Of a DNA stretch of 64,000 nucleotides, positions 51,300 to 62,778 are shown piece by piece. The stretch comes from Populus alba. Taxonomy: Eukaryota > Streptophyta > Magnoliopsida > Malpighiales > Salicaceae. The stretch spans positions 1,860,001 to 1,924,000 of the forward strand of contig NC_133291.1 of assembly GCF_005239225.2 (NCBI RefSeq). Reading direction: 5' to 3'. The notes under the pieces were generated by a model. The model had not been told where the DNA came from, ran no database searches, and saw only the letters and a list, made by a program, of their open reading frames with translations. Position numbers and translations under genes: made by a program. Every line of letters begins with the position of its first letter. The stretch's first letter is position 1.

Positions 51300-53970
51300 T
51301 TCGTAAAGTGCAATATGTAATTAGGTATGAACATGATCGATGATACAATTACCATTTACCACAAGTACAAATTGTTTCATTGATGTTAATAGTTTCCTGC
51401 ACTTCTCTCGTAACACCAGTTGTTATAGGTGTCTTAAACTGAAATATACCACCTCCACGATAAAAAAGAGATATCATGTGTGATCTTGGAGTTGTCACAC
51501 CAGCAAGTATTTCAGCTAAACTTTTAGAGGCCACAATAGATCACGATTAAAAATTTCTTCAACCTTTTTTCTATATACTCTGCAAAATATTTATCACACC
51601 TAGAAAAGATATCTGCACTGTAGTTGAAACAGGTAAGCCACGAATAATTTTTAAAACATTATTCAAAACCTGACGTGTCGTCATATTGTTATAACAATGA
51701 CCACCATAATCACAAGACAATGCCCAATTTTCTTTAAGGCCATGTTTGTTTTCTAGAAAGTAGTTTCCAGAAAACTATTTTCCAAACTTTCCTGTGTTTG
51801 TTTGTCATTAGGAAAGTTGATCAACGAAAAACACTTTTCAATCAATTTCAGTTAAAGAAATTTTTTTCCAAACTTTCCTGTGTTTGTTTGTCATTAGGAA
51901 AGTTGGTCAACGAAAAACACTTTCCAGTCAATTTCAGTCAAAGAAAAATTTGGTTTGGTTTTCAGAAAAGTATTTTCTCTTTAGCTGTGTTTGTTTTTTG
52001 AAAAGTGGTTTCCAAGAAATCACTTTCCAAACTTTCTTGTGTTTATTTGCCATTAGAAAAATTAGTCAATAGAAAATACTTTCCAGTAAAAGGAAAATTT
52101 GGCTTGGTTTTCAGGAAAATATTTTCCTGAAAAATTTAGGGGGAAAACACTTTCTGGAAGTTGTGAAAAATTTAGAAATGTCATTATTTGCTGATTATAT
52201 CAAATTTGATCCTCAAACTTTTAATTACTATATATATATAAAATTATTTTGAATATTTATTTTTCAATTTCATCTCTTAAAATTTTATTTTTTATATTAA
52301 CTTTGGTCCTTATTTTTATAATTGCTATTTGCTTTTTCCTTATCATTTTTTTATTGAAAATTTTTATCTATCAAATTTGGTCCTCATTCTTTTGACTGTT
52401 ACTTGTTTTATTTGAAATAATTTATGAAATGTTGATTATTATTATTTTAATTTCTTCATCTTTCATTTGTTTTTTTAATTTTTTAGATTTGATCTCTATT
52501 ATTTTGATTATTATTTATTTTATTTGAGATAATTTATGAAATTATATTTTTTTTTCAATTTCATTCTCATTCAACTTTTTAATTTGTAAGATTTGTTCCT
52601 CATTATTTTAATAAACTTGAGAAAAATAAAATATTAATAAGTTATTTTTCAACTCATTTTCCATGACATAACAAAACACTGGAAAATATTTTTCAACTTA
52701 TTTTCCATTACACTACCAAACATCGGAAAATACTTTCCCGGGATTCACTTTTCAAAAGGAAACTACTTTCCAACAAACAAACGGGGCCTAAGTTCAACAT
52801 CTAGCTATGCTTTAATTATATTATCTATCTCCACCAACTCCTCATATAAAAATGTCAAACTCCTATTTAGAAAGATTTACACACATCTTATACAATATAT
52901 TTTTCAAGGCAATATTTTTGAACTTTGTGTTGAAGTTACTCACAAAGTATCATGAACAATATCGATGATATCCAATAGGCTCGGGAAAAATTCATGTCAT
53001 GGAACTCTTTATAATTGCATATCTATATGATATAATACACAAATTGGTTTGTCTTCCAATCACATATCAACGAAGCAAATACAAAAACCAACTCCAATTA
53101 TTATTCGTCTCTTCTTCCACAACAGCTATACACAATGAATAAACTCCATTAGTTGCGTCATAAACAACTGCAACCAACAACTTAGCTTTGTACTTACCAT
53201 AAAGGTTAGTACTGTCAATACTAGTTAAAGGATGACAACATTGAAACTCATTAATTGAAGCACTAAATGCCCAAAATGTTCTCCCAAATATTATCTTATT
53301 CCTATCAACCATTTTATTATCTCAAGTGACAATTGTTCTTGAATTTAAATCTCTGATGGCCAGTAAAGTTCCAAGTAGGTTTTGAAATGACCTTTCGTGT
53401 GTATGAAATAACCTCTCCAGTATTTTCTGTTTGGTTGTCCACGCCTTCTAATAAGAGACTTCATGCCTATAATCCATCTTCACAGTACCTTGAATCGTTA
53501 CAACTCTCATACTTAACTCTCCTTTTTCACAATTGTTAACATCACCTCAACAATTACATCTAAATCAATCCGACATAGACTATCTACTCGTGATGCCCAT
53601 GTAGTTCTCTAAGAATTATTTGGAAACCGGGTCAACTTCATACTAGAAGAGTTTCTCTGTCTAGGTCTACTATTTAAGTAGAGCTTTAGCATATTAATCT
53701 CAATAATCCTAACAAACTCAAATATTGAATTCACACTCTTGTCACTACAGATTGATAGACCAACACAACGAGCTTAACCAACCTTAATTTGCAACATCCT
53801 CCAAGTAATTTCAACTTATATTTCAATTATATTCCAGTTAAATCAATCACATAACATTCTTAATAATCTATTAAGAGACATGTCTGATGTAGCAGTTAGG
53901 AATTCATGGCTTCCTCCATTATAAGTGATACCATTATCGGTATTGATAATGATACCACCATGAAAGCATA
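51300..53970 (-). mobile_element. Degenerate Mutator-like transposase (MULE)
   Basis: Minus-strand transposase remains, read from high to low coordinates. At 53,312-53,067 there is FWAFSASINEFQCCHPLTSI then DSTNLYGKYKAKLLVAV and EEETNNNWSWFL, the first catalytic Asp region. Around 53,050-52,900 comes IISYRYAIIK, where SDRH is expected, so the second Asp is Tyr. After the nested MITE, KENWALSCDYGGHCYNNMTT and LKIIRGLPVSTTVQISF follow (51,735-51,600), then SWIM zinc-finger remains TCGKW near 51,355. Stops and frameshifts interrupt it throughout, so it is inactive. I did not find its terminal inverted repeats. Confidence 0.85.
51738..52788. mobile_element. Harbinger/Tourist-like MITE nested in the MULE
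   Basis: A 1,051-bp insert with terminal inverted repeats. The left end GGCCATGTTTGTTT and the reverse of the right end GGCCCCGTTTGTTT are both followed, four bases on, by GAAAGTAGTTTCC. A TAA trinucleotide is duplicated on each side (51,735-51,737 and 52,789-52,791), the target preference of PIF/Harbinger. Transposase sequence of the host MULE resumes on both sides. No coding capacity is visible, so it is non-autonomous. An internal 86-bp tandem duplication lies at about 51,783-51,950. Confidence 0.85.
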
Positions 53971-54849
53971 ATATTCATAAATTATAGTTATTTATTTTTT
54001 CAAACATCACAACCAAACAAAATTATATATATTTTTTATTAATATCTTGAGGTTAATCAAAGTGCATCAAAATTATCAACAAAACATAAATTAATCGGTG
54101 AACACCTAAACTCATCAAATTAATCGGCGAATACCTACATTTATCAAATTCTGGTACCATAACAAAATTATCAAACAAGTTCATCTATTTTAGAGCTAGT
54201 ATTATTATTTTATATAAAATTCAATATAATTCATAATTTTAATTAAAAATCAACAATAACAAAAAAAACATTGATTATTTAACAAAATAAGCAAGCTATC
54301 AACTAAACATATATCTAATTAACCTAATCCATAATTTAACCTAAATCAACACTAACATTTCAAATACATAATTTTGTTAGTTCATAATCAACAACAACCT
54401 AAAATAATTGATAATTAAATAAAATAACTTCAATTACATCTAATTAACTTAATTCCTAATTCAATTTGTAACATTCAATAAAATCAAATTAATACTAATT
54501 AAACATAAATTACATCAAATTAATTGAGAGGAAGTGTTTTATATATCTTTAGAAGTGAAATGTGGGTGGTGAGGGTGACCAGTGATGGCTGGTTTGGCCG
54601 AAAAATCCAACACCCATCGCTAGTAAAGATAGAAAGCTTGGTTGCCGGGGGTTTTACTAGAGAGAAAAAGGATGAGTGTTTTAGAGAGAAAGGAGTGTTT
54701 CCAGACTGTTAGGGGGTGTTTTTGATAATGAAGTAATATATATTATCTACAACCCATTTAAGTATGGTAGTTTCCCAAATATTTTTTCAATTATATTACT
54801 TTATCAATTTTTTTTTACTGTGTAAAAAAAAAAAAACTCCAATTTGTAA
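53971..54849. other. AT-rich sequence, no gene seen
   Basis: Very AT-rich, with words such as CATCAAATTAATCGG repeated near 54,085-54,125. It may be the terminal part of the MULE but I could not show this. Confidence 0.35.
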
Positions 54850-55490
54850 CTGGAACTATGCATATTACGTATAGGCTTTGGTGTACGAAGAGGCAAACAA
54901 TCTTATTTCGGTGGATCGAAAAAGATTCGTACCAAATAGCATGGTTTCTCGAAGGAAGGCTTTAAGAATGAGGAAATTTTGTGTAGTTATTGTGAGCTGG
55001 AAACTAGAACTGGGTGTAATGCGATGATCCGTTCTAAGGTAGAGGACGATGGACAATGGAAAGTGATTCAATTTGTGGACACACATAATCATGAATTTGC
55101 AAAACTTGAAGGCAGTCCAAGAAGTTTTTCCAACACATGCCACCATCTATGTTTATGGCACGTCTCAAAAAATGGTACGTCTTATCATGGGGTCTTTATA
55201 GCAACAAGGAGTTTCAATTTATGTTTTATAAATGTATTCAAGGTTTTGAATCGGTGTTAGAGCTCCAAGAAACATGGGATAAGATGTTAAAGCAGTATAA
55301 TGTCGAAAGTCACAGCAGGTTGAAGATATTTTACAAGCTTTGAGCTAAGTGGTGTTCGGCCTTTACCATGGATACTTGTCTTTTGGGTTGAAATCTTCAC
55401 AGAGAAGTGAAATCACGAACAATGTTTTGAACGGACTAGCTAACAAGACAACTTGTCTAATAAATGTTTTTAATTCAAGGACTGAATAAA
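54850..55490 (+). pseudogene. FAR1-related (MULE-derived transcription factor family) pseudogene fragment
   Basis: FAR1/FRS proteins are plant transcription factors domesticated from Mutator transposases. The DNA-binding part is visible as RRGKQSYFGGSKKIRTK-like and KEGFKNEEI-like stretches in shifting frames, then in one frame TRTGCNAMIR, DDGQWKV and THNHEFAKL (about 54,979-55,110). Next come core-domain pieces LCLWHVSKN, NKEFQFMFYKCIQGFE and ETWDKMLKQYN, and finally KWCSAFTMDT and SSQRSEITNNVLNGLANKTT up to about 55,470. The frame changes several times, and the central part between the DNA-binding domain and LCLWH is deleted. Confidence 0.8.
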
Positions 55491-55644
55491 AAAATTATGC
55501 TAGTAACCTAAAGGCTAAAATGACCACCTGCAAGTATATTATGTCTACCTTCCAACCACTACCTCTTGTTTAATCAAATCACGCTCGATTTTTCCTCCGG
55601 CTAGCAGGACCTTGTTTGAATCTTTTTATTATTAACGGCTTTAA

Positions 55645-56130
55645 TTGGTACAGCTACGGCGTACCATTGTTGGAGATATTTTACAGGAAAGAAACCGACA
55701 AGTGATATATTTAAAGAGGGGCTGAATCTTCATACAAGTAGCGTTGCCTGACCACGCGGTGGAAATTATGGATTCAATAACTATGAGAAATCCTAAAAAT
55801 AGAAGCACTGATGCTCCTAATAGAATGAACAACCACACTGGAATTGATAATAAAATGGAGATTGATTTCCATACTTGGAATATGGGCCTCGCCTTAAAAC
55901 TCATTGCCATTTCTGAATCCATTTAATCTTAGCTAGTCTGAAGCCTACAAAACCGACACGGTCCAGTGTAATTGCGAGAGTTAAGCCTCTTACACGGTCC
56001 GGTGTTTGCTTTGATTTATCAAGGTACGAGTATCTTTGCTCTGCAGGATTGCCGAGAGAGAGAGAGAGAGAGAGAGAACACATCAGCAATGCGGCAGCTG
56101 AATCGGAATGAATTAGGGACATCCTTCTTC
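55645..56130 (+). pseudogene. Receptor-kinase C-terminal fragment (LRR-XII type)
   Basis: Corresponds to exon 2 of the intact kinase at 47,610-48,022. Visible pieces are SYGVPLLEIF, then after frame changes DIFKEGLNLH, LPDHAVEIMDSI, a Ser/Asn-rich linker, and a tail where a PRER motif has been expanded by a GA microsatellite before ISNAAAE. Divergence from the intact gene is much greater than in the copy at 35,536, so this is an older relic. The N-terminal parts of the gene are absent. Confidence 0.7.
56054..56077. repeat. GA microsatellite inside a kinase relic
   Basis: Twelve GA units have expanded at the codons for the PRER motif of the decayed kinase tail. Confidence 0.8.
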
Positions 56131-56999
56131 GAACTAGGATACGTAGACAGCGTGAAACTGTCCAACCAGGAAGGTAAAGCTCTGTCATTAAAACCAATAC
56201 CAGGTTAAATATCTTTATAAGATTGCTCTGAGGAATCAAAGCTGCGTTATATTCCACGTTTTTGCAGGCTTGTTCTTTAAAAATCTATCAAAACGAATCG
56301 GAATCATTTTAATGTCTCCGTTAGGTTTTTGGATATCACGCAATCGCATATGCATGGCAGATACATCTACTCAATATAAGTGGTCATCGATAACAAAAAC
56401 ATTTACAAATAAAGCTAATTTGCTGTGTATTGCAGGTCTGTGAGGTAATCAGAAACTTGCGAATCAATACTTCAGTTCCAGAGGTGTACAGATGTCAGCA
56501 TCCAAATCATTTTCGAACTGGAATGAGACTGAGAATGGCTATGGTGTTTTGTGTCATTTTGGAAGGATTGCGAACTTGTAATATTGTGAACTAGATGGTT
56601 GTCCCGCGTTGCGGTTAGTATCAACTTTTTTTAATACAAAAAAATTATATTGAGATTAACTTGATTCAAATATTTTTTTAATAGAAAATTTTTTAAACAG
56701 TTTGGATGTTAACTCAATTTAAATTAATTAATTTAGTGAATTTAAAAACAATCTAGATAACTAATAAAAATATAATTTGATTAAAAAAATTTCAAGATAA
56801 TATTTTTTTAAAAAATACTGAAATAACAATATATTAAATCGCGATTCGGTTTAATTTATATCATTAGACTATGATAACTCCATATAAAATAAAGTAAAAC
56901 AAATTTTAAAACTCAATTATTTTCCAATCAACTTAATGTTATCATTTCTTGTGGATCTGTTTCTAGTCCTTTCTTAGATTCCATTTTGAGGCAACTCAA
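56131..56999. other. Intergenic sequence, no gene seen
   Basis: AT-rich with no recognisable coding similarity until the N-acetylglutamate synthase fragment begins near 57,000. Confidence 0.4.
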
Positions 57000-57763
57000 T
57001 AGAGGCTGCAGGGAAGATTCGTATGATGATAGAGGCCAAACTTTATCCTGGACCTTCCATATGCACTATTCGTCTACAAGGTGACCGTAGTCGTTGTTGG
57101 CATGATGTTGGTGTCAGTGTTGCTGGTGGTAATTTTCTTGCAGCCAAGGTACTGTTTGAGTTATCTATAGAAGATGGTCAGTACCTTAAAATATTTGTGT
57201 ACTCAAAATTGGTGTGATTGTCTGTTATGTTAATGTTTCTTTGCAGAGAAGAGGAGTTGTTGACGGGGTTGATTTTGGAGCAACCGGTGAAGTAAAGAAA
57301 GTAGATGATACTCGTATGCTCGAAAGGCTTGATGGTGGTTGTATAGTTGTGTTAAGTAACTTGGGTTATTCCAGCTCTGGAGAAGTCTTAAATTGCAATA
57401 TGCTGAAAATCTGTCTCTTTCTTATCTTGTGAATGGCTGAGTGACTGAATGGAAATAAGCACCAAATTATATGTACACGAGCTGTGGCTCTTTTTCTTTA
57501 CTGAAACCCAGCTCCTCTTCAGCCTACCGTTACAAGAAATAAAATGTTAGTATTATAATGGTTTTAGATGGATCGATGTGCAGATATATAGCTATTAAAC
57601 ATGTAAAAAGGGATTTCTTTTGCTTCCTTTCTGCTACTACTATTGTCGTTGCTGAAAGTCTGATATGATGTTTTATGGTCATATAAATCCAGCACATACG
57701 AATTAAGTTGCTACAGCTTGTGCCTTGGCTATTGGGGCAGATAAGCTTATTTGCATCATAGAT
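57000..57763 (+). pseudogene. N-acetylglutamate synthase (arginine biosynthesis) fragment with introns
   Basis: Three exons of a plant NAGS gene in order: about 57,004-57,148 ([33 protein letters not shown]), 57,247-57,398 (RRGVVDGVDFGATGEVKK, SGEVLNCN-like end) and 57,693-57,763 (TYE, then VATACALAIGADKLICIID). Introns separate them, so this was copied as DNA, not from mRNA. The second donor has lost its GT (TGCAA followed by TATGC, where GTATGC is expected), and four bases TTAA are inserted in exon 3. The protein would also lack its N-terminal third and the whole acetyltransferase domain. The fragment stops sharply at 57,763, where the repeat array begins. Confidence 0.85.
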
Positions 57764-57767
57764 GTGA

Positions 57768-58612
57768 TGGAAAAATTCAGAAGCGACCACATGGGACAAA
57801 CATGCGATCCCCGCCTTTCCCTCTCTTGTCACTTTTATGATTTCTCCATAGATATAGACTTTGAAAGATAAGAGATTAGGGCATCTTTGGGGAAAAACTT
57901 GTTTGTACTACATGCATGCATGATTGAATGGTTATGCTTGCAATGCATGTGGGACAAACAAGGTGGGGCGAGCAAAATTCAGAAGCGGCCACATGGGACA
58001 AACATACGATCCTCGCATTTCCCTCTCTAGTCACTTGTATGATTTCTCCAGAGATATAGACCGTGAAAGATAAAGTTTTTCCCCATAGATGCCCTAATCT
58101 CTTATCCTTCAAGGTCTATATCTCTGGAGAAATCATGATTGAATGGTTATGCTTGCAATGCATGTGAGACAAACAAGGTGGGGCGAGAAAAATTCAGAAG
58201 TGGCCACATGGGACAAACATACGATCCTCGCATTTCCCTCTCTAGTCACTTGTATGATTTCTCTAGAGATATAGACCGTGAAAGATAAAGTTTTTCCCCA
58301 AAGATGCCCTAATCTCTTCTCCTTCACGGTCTATATCTCTGGAGAAATCATGATTGAATGGTTATGCTTGCAATGCATGTGAGACAAACAAGGAGGGGCG
58401 AGAAAAATTCAGAAGTGGCCACATGGGACAAACATACTATCCTCGCATTTCCCTTTCTTGTCACTTGTATGATTTCTCCAGAGATATAGACCGTGAAAGA
58501 TAAAGTTTTTCCCCAAAGATGCCCTAATCTCTTATCTTTCACGTTCTATATCTCTGGAGAAATCATGATTGAATGGTTATGCTTGCAATGCATGCGGGAC
58601 AAACAAGGATTT
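57768..58612. repeat. 215-bp tandem array with hairpin units
   Basis: Three units repeat with an exact 215-bp spacing (equivalent points at 58,112, 58,327 and 58,542), preceded by a shorter divergent unit at 57,768-57,960. Each full unit contains a long inverted repeat. In the last one 32-nt arms at 58,472-58,503 and 58,532-58,563 pair with one mismatch around a 28-nt loop. The same sequence without the inverted arm occurs at the left ends of blocks A (27,108-27,365) and B (37,675-37,935). Frames of 64-78 codons on the minus strand repeat with the units and are not genes. Confidence 0.9.
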
Positions 58613-58614
58613 AG

Positions 58615-59228
58615 ACTTTTTCCAAGGGTCCATTCCTGAGTCTTTGAGTTCCTTTAGGGCACTTCAAATTCTCAATCTCTCCCACAACAACTTGAGTGGA
58701 AAGATTCCCAATTTTTTGGCAGAATTTAAGTTGCTGACAAGTTTGGATCTTTCATTTAATAACCTTGAAGGTGAGGTGCCTGTCCAAGGAGTCTTTGCTA
58801 GGGCGAGTGGATTTTCAATGTTGGGAAACAAAAAACTTTGTGGAGGAATGCCTCAGCTGAATCTGTCCAGATGCACATCCAAGAAGTCAAGAAAGCTGAA
58901 ATCTTCCACCAAGCTGAAATTGATAATGGCAATTTCTTGTGGCTTTGTTGGAATTATCTTGGTCGTCTCTTCAATGCTTTTCTTTTTCTTGAAAGAGAAG
59001 AGAAGTAGGCCAGCTTCAGGCTCCCCATGGGAGAGCACATTTCAGCGAGTAGCCTACGAAGACCTGCTTCAAGCAACGAATGGGTTCTCCCCGGCTAATT
59101 TAATTGGTGCAGGTAGTTTTGGATCCGTGTATAAAGGAATCCTCAAATCAGATGGAGCAGCTGTTGCAGTGAAAGTATTCAACCTGCTACGTGATTTTTT
59201 AAAATCCATCTCCTGCTGCTATTGCTAG
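58615..59228 (+). pseudogene. Truncated LRR receptor-kinase fragment
   Basis: Matches the intact kinase from the last two LRRs ([20 protein letters not shown]) through the transmembrane segment and into the kinase N-lobe, ending within [11 protein letters not shown]; homology stops at 59,194. The intact gene continues with the codons for EGASKSF. It has lost 12 bp that encode four residues before VAVKVF. The left end fuses to the tandem array and the right end runs into AT-rich DNA to a stop at 59,228. The frame is open throughout, and a chance start inside the array would give 219 codons, but there is no signal peptide, LRR domain or catalytic loop. Confidence 0.88.
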
Positions 59229-60529
59229 AGATTAAAACTAAAAACTTGTATCAATCACTACATATTCCGGGGATTTCAGATTAAAAATATAAGATCTAAG
59301 TCATTAATGTAAAATAATATTTATGTAGTCTTATTTATTAAGGGTAGAATAGTACTTTCAATTTAACCTATATATACTTTATTTGTATTTAGGTTAAGTT
59401 TATGAACTCATAATATACAGATTATTCAGAATTCTAACCTTTCTTTTTGTGTTTGATCTTAATTATTTTAACAATTAACTCAACTGGATTTAAGAGCTTG
59501 GCTAATTTAATGATACAAATAAAAAAAATAACATTAAATAAACTGCAAAAAAAAAGAGCCAAGAAAACTCGATCTGAGCCTATACGAATTAACATGCAAA
59601 ATCTGTAACCTGTAACCTTTTGTGATACCAAAACAATACAGTTGAAAACAAATTGAATAAAACTATGAAGCTTAATGTTATAACCCAATTTTTTATCATT
59701 TTATTTTAATTATTATTATTATTATTATTTTATTTACTGAAAAGGATAAAAAAATGATGATAAAAAAAATAATGATGATGAAAAAACAAGTAAAATGAAA
59801 TAAATGAAGAATGAATTAAATTTTGGGTTAAGGGCAACATGATTCGAAGTTTGGGGTTTAATTAAACTTTGAAATTAATCTAATTAAGCTTGGAATTAAT
59901 TGAATTAATTCAATCAAGGGTTTAATTGGAGAATTGATAAATTTTTGAGACTTAATTGAGTTTAGAATTAATTTAATTAATCCAATTAAGGGTTTAATTG
60001 GAGAATTGATAAGTTTTGAGACTTAATTAATGTAACAACCCAACCTTTTCAAGGCCAAAGTCGCTGGATTTTATTTTTTCATCATCTCGACTTATTCATC
60101 ATTTCCATTTTTTTTTGTTCTAATCTCGTATTACCACGAGTTCATACATTATCATTCGTATTCTATTTCAATATTTAACTACTAGTTTTTACAGAAGGAA
60201 TCGAATAACTAATTAAGTGATTTACATGTTCGTTCATGCAGAACTCATATCACCCATAATATATGAGTATATAATTCTTTTTCGAAATGTGTGTGCCACG
60301 AAATGAATCTCCTTATGCACCATATTGATATGATGTCCCTGTTCCAACACAAGGTAATTTTAAGCATTATAGACCATTTAAGAAATATAGTAAAACAAGA
60401 TTAAAGTCACATTTCATCCATGGACCAAAAAGTATAATTCTTTAATTTCCCTTTACTTATGTCAACACAAACACCACCGTTAATAATCCGTCAATTAACG
60501 AGACAATTTCAATACTCAAACCCGATCAT
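59229..60529. other. AT-rich sequence, no gene seen
   Basis: Contains a direct repeat of GGGTTTAATTGGAGAATTGATAA near 59,918 and 59,990 (core GTTTAATTGGAGAATTGAT). The word TAACCCAATTTT or TAACAACCCAACC appears at about 59,680 and 60,033 and again as GTAACCTAATTTTGG at 61,837, perhaps ends of related elements. Confidence 0.4.
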
Positions 60530-61560
60530 TCCTCTCGAATGTCGTTAGCCAAATTAATGTTTTTCTTTGGTTAAAGCATAACTAGTAGAATGCTTTCATA
60601 TACTTAGTATATACGAAACGTAGTATACATGACCACATTAGTTCTTCTTAAAACTAACTCATAAACTCAAATCCGATAATCCTCTTTGGAGGCCATTAGT
60701 CGAAGTCAAATCAGTTCTTCATCTTGCCATCCACTAGGGTGCCATTAACCGTTTTTTTTTTTTTCTCTCTTCTTCTTCTTCTTCCTTTTCTTTTCTTTGT
60801 TCATCACGGTCATCCATTAGGATTCAATTACCATATACCAAAGCTAATCATTTATTCATTCTGGTAATTCATATATAGTGCCATTACCATAGCAAATCAT
60901 TTACTCATTCTGGTAATTCATCTATGGTGTCATTACCATAGTTAAATTTAGAATGTCATTTATCAAAGCTAATCATTTATTCATTTTGGTAATTCATCTA
61001 TGGTGCCATTACCATAGCTAATCATTTATTAATCTCGATGATCCCTTTAGGATGCCATTTATCGAATGTAAATCATTTATTCGTTTTGGTAATTCATCTA
61101 TGGTGTCATTACCATAGCTAATCATTTATTAATCTCGATGATCCCTTTAGGATGCCATTTATCAAATGTACATCATTTATTCATTTTGGTAATTCATCTA
61201 TGGTGTCATTACCATAGCTAATCATTCATTAATCTCGATGATCCCTTTAGGATGCCATTTATCGAATGTAAATCATTTATTCATTTTGGTAATTCATTTA
61301 TGGTGTCATTACCATGGCTAATCATTTTTTAATCTGATAATTCATCTATGGTGTCATTACCATAGTTAATCGTTATTCATTTAGGATGCCACTTACCAAA
61401 ACTAAACATTTATTCATCCAATCATACTTTGGATGCCCATAGTCAAAGCTAATCAATTGTTTACCCCGGTCATCCTTTCGGATGTCATTAGCCAAAACTA
61501 ATCAGTCGTTTGTTCCGGTCATCCACTCGGATGCCATTAGCCGAAGCTAATCATTGTTTT
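60530..61560. repeat. Tandem repeat region, about 100-bp unit
   Basis: The clearest copies of the unit start at about 61,031, 61,131 and 61,231 (AATCTCGATGATCCCTTTAG), a 100-bp period, with related half-units GGTAATTCATCTATGGTGTC between. More diverged copies extend on both sides to about 60,530 and 61,560 (for example CGGATGCCATTAGCCGAAGC). It may be a noncoding part of an LTR retrotransposon, but no coding region confirms this. Confidence 0.75.
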
Positions 61561-61929
61561 ATCAAACAATTCATGACAATTTGACATTCCTTGCAACATC
61601 AAAGCAGACCCTTAGGGATACTCGTACCACCATTTCCTAGTAGTTTATCATTCCGTAACATGAAGATAGATCCTTTGTAATGCAGAACCAAACATCCCAC
61701 AACACAATAATACCCTTTGTATCAATTCCCCGTAATACTCACACCACCATTTGTGGTAATTAACCATCAATACGATACAACAATAGGTCTTTCATAACAC
61801 TCATACAATCGATCATCATCATTACACTTGGTGTTGTAACCTAATTTTGGATTCACCAAGTTTTTCTCGAATGTTATTTTATTTCTATTATTATTTATTA
61901 AAAAAAAAATTAAAATTCAAAAAAATATT

Positions 61930-62290
61930 TTTTCTCGAGTCAACCGCATCTTCCAATCAAAACCAAGTTCACCGGGTCAATACAGGTCAAACCATGTCGA
62001 CCAGGGTAAAAAATGAGTTTTCGGGTTGTTTCGGGTCAAAACCGTCATTTTCGACCAAAACCGAGTTCACCGGATCAATACGGGTCAAACCATGTCGACC
62101 AAGGTAAAAAAATGAGTTTTTTGGGCTGTTTTTGGGCCAAAACCGTCATTTTCGACCAAAACCGAGTTCACCGGGTCAATACGGGTTTAACCATGTCGAC
62201 CGGGATGAAAAATGAGTTTCAAGCCATTTTGGGTCAAAATTTGTTATTTTTGGTCAAAACCCAGTCCACCGAGTCGATACCCATTGAAAG
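61930..62290. repeat. Tandem repeat, about 100-bp unit, four copies
   Basis: Units start at about 61,963, 62,061, 62,162 and 62,262 with the words GAGTTCACCGGGTCAATACG and ACCATGTCGACC. The open frames over it are the repeat translated and show no known protein. Confidence 0.8.
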
Positions 62291-62778
62291 TTTTTTTTGT
62301 TTGTTTCGACATAATTTTTGGTAATTAAAATTGATTTTTAGCGGTTGAGTTGGGCTTTTTCTAATACTGATTTGAGATTTTAATTTTACCTATATAATTA
62401 TTTATTATTATATATAATACAACAAAATTAATAATATAAAATTTGTAATATTAGGCGGTGCATTTCAACGTTTGTAGGCAACCTTTTTTTTTTTTTTCTG
62501 TCAACTATTGTAAGCAGCCTAATTTTGCCGATATCATGGTAGGCGTTGTAGGCGTTTGTCCCTTGTCACTAGCTATGGCTATACATATCCAGTGACAATT
62601 GGACACAGGGGGGAGGATGGGGAAGGTAGAAAAGAAGTGAAAGAATTGATTTATATTTGCCACTATTCATTTTTTCTTGTTTTTTCTTCGGAGAGTAAGG
62701 TATATTTAAAAAAAAAAAAAAAATTTGGAAAATACCAAACATATCCCAACAAATCTCAGCCATTGAAATAATCTGAGA
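62291..62778. other. Intergenic sequence, no gene seen
   Basis: AT-rich with T and A runs at 62,488 and 62,709. The words GGCGGTGCATTTCAACGTTTG and GTAGGCGTTGTAGGCG suggest a degraded repeat. Confidence 0.35.

Noticed and set aside
57876..58542. Three similar minus-strand frames of 64-78 codons
   Set aside because: They repeat with the 215-bp array and reflect its periodicity, not a protein family.
61847..62324. Frames of 86 and 103 codons with repeated residues
   Set aside because: They translate a DNA tandem repeat whose unit is not maintained as a protein repeat with any known fold.
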